A stretch of DNA of 44,184 bases from Mesotaenium endlicherianum (Eukaryota > Streptophyta > Zygnematophyceae > Zygnematales > Mesotaeniaceae): contig WELA01012722.1 of the NCBI GenBank assembly GCA_009602735.1, forward strand, positions 180,621-224,804, written 5' to 3'. Position 1 is the first letter of the stretch. Each line of letters opens with the position of its first letter. The position numbers were made by a program, and so were the translations under genes. Positions 43,616 through 44,184 of the stretch are shown in pieces. The notes beneath the pieces were generated by a model. That model made no database searches. It was not told the origin of the DNA and worked only from the letters and a program-made list of their open reading frames with translations.

Positions 43616-44184
43616 GTGAGTGCCCCTGCCATGCGCTCTCTCCCGTCTGCGTCACTTGCACTCAGAAATCAATGGCTTCGATTTTGTGAGGAGCCGCAAT
43701 ATTCAGTCTCATACCTCTACGTCTGCGTGTGCGTCGAAGACCGAACAGCGACAGGCTTCGTGCGAAAACCCCTCCGGCTGCCTGCCTGCTTGACAAAAGC
43801 TTGAGAAAAAGTCGGCAAGCTCGGACTCCCGAGTGCTACGCATAGTCTGGCGGCATCATGGGTGCCAGAGGTTTCAGAGGGTAGTGTGCATGCGTCTGTG
43901 AAAAAGCCCCAGAGGGTTATAAATACACCCTCGGTACGCATTCATGGCAGCTAAGGCGGTCTTGTTGAAGGCAACGCAGGTGCTTGTCACCACATCATGC
44001 GCAGTCTTGTTCGGGTGAAGTTACACGGCGTGTGCTTTGACTTGACTGTGAAGACTTGCAGAGAAATGATGCCGGTGCCTTATCCGGGTTGCCTTACAGG
44101 CTCCCTTGTGCTCTTCTATGTCTCTCTCGCCCCCCCCATTTCCTTCGCCATGCCCCCCTTCCCCTCCCTCCGCTTCCCTCCCCC
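43616..44184 (+). other. Intron and right edge of the UBL-LRR gene
   Basis: No clear next LRR exon was found. TTACAG at about 44093-44098 followed by GCTCCCTTGTGCTC could be an acceptor. The window ends in a pyrimidine-rich tract. Confidence 0.4.

Noticed and set aside
44093..44184. Next LRR exon after TTACAG at the right edge
   Set aside because: Only one residue pair fits an LRR continuation, and the rest is a pyrimidine tract.

Overview
The window looks like nuclear DNA of a unicellular eukaryote, most likely an alga. Genes are broken into many short exons with GT-AG introns. Plant-type TTTAGGG/CCCTAAA motifs are scattered through non-coding DNA, as seen in green-lineage genomes. One gene is an intronless membrane-anchored methyltransferase, and there is a degenerate tyrosine-recombinase (DIRS-group) retrotransposon. 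No prokaryotic operon signals are visible. The species cannot be named from the sequence. Family names rest on motif recognition, not on a database search.

Layout. 1-5.2 kb (minus): a decayed DIRS/Ngaro-type retroelement with gag carrying a CCHC zinc knuckle, reverse transcriptase, RNase H and tyrosine recombinase. It has an in-frame stop and frameshifts, and runs off the left edge. A ~145 bp sequence just upstream of its gag recurs in direct orientation at 6.84 kb. 5.2-11.5 kb: AT-rich, with no convincing gene. 11.5-12.6 kb (plus): a single-exon class I methyltransferase. 13.3-13.9 kb (plus): a possible small membrane-protein gene. 17.9 kb down to about 14.7 kb (minus): the tRNA-splicing endonuclease catalytic subunit Sen2. 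29.45 kb down to about 20.7 kb (minus): a WD40-repeat protein of about 20 exons; the reading frame holds through 15 consecutive exons. 31.6 kb (plus): one exon resembling the gamma-secretase subunit APH-1. 40.16 kb down to 37.25 kb (minus): an unrecognised type I membrane protein. 40.99 kb to the right edge (plus): a ubiquitin-like plus leucine-rich-repeat protein, incomplete.

The most distinctive non-genic structure is a family of minisatellite clusters sharing the core GGGCACGCAAAGTT. They lie at 10.63-11.11, 18.34-19.38 and 30.43-31.27 kb. Each sits 0.4-1.0 kb upstream of the start codon of one of the three best-supported complete genes (methyltransferase, SEN2, WD40). The best-preserved cluster has about 33 units of ~25 bp. 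Its variable halves come from a small repertoire and recur in a preferred order, a higher-order repeat of ~125 bp. The middle cluster shows a similar ~125 bp super-period.

The host genes do not form an evident pathway: RNA processing, methyl transfer, a WD scaffold, membrane proteins and a UBL-LRR protein are simply neighbours. Two N gaps (16152-16338 and 31828-32065) and one N (4192) limit the models around them.
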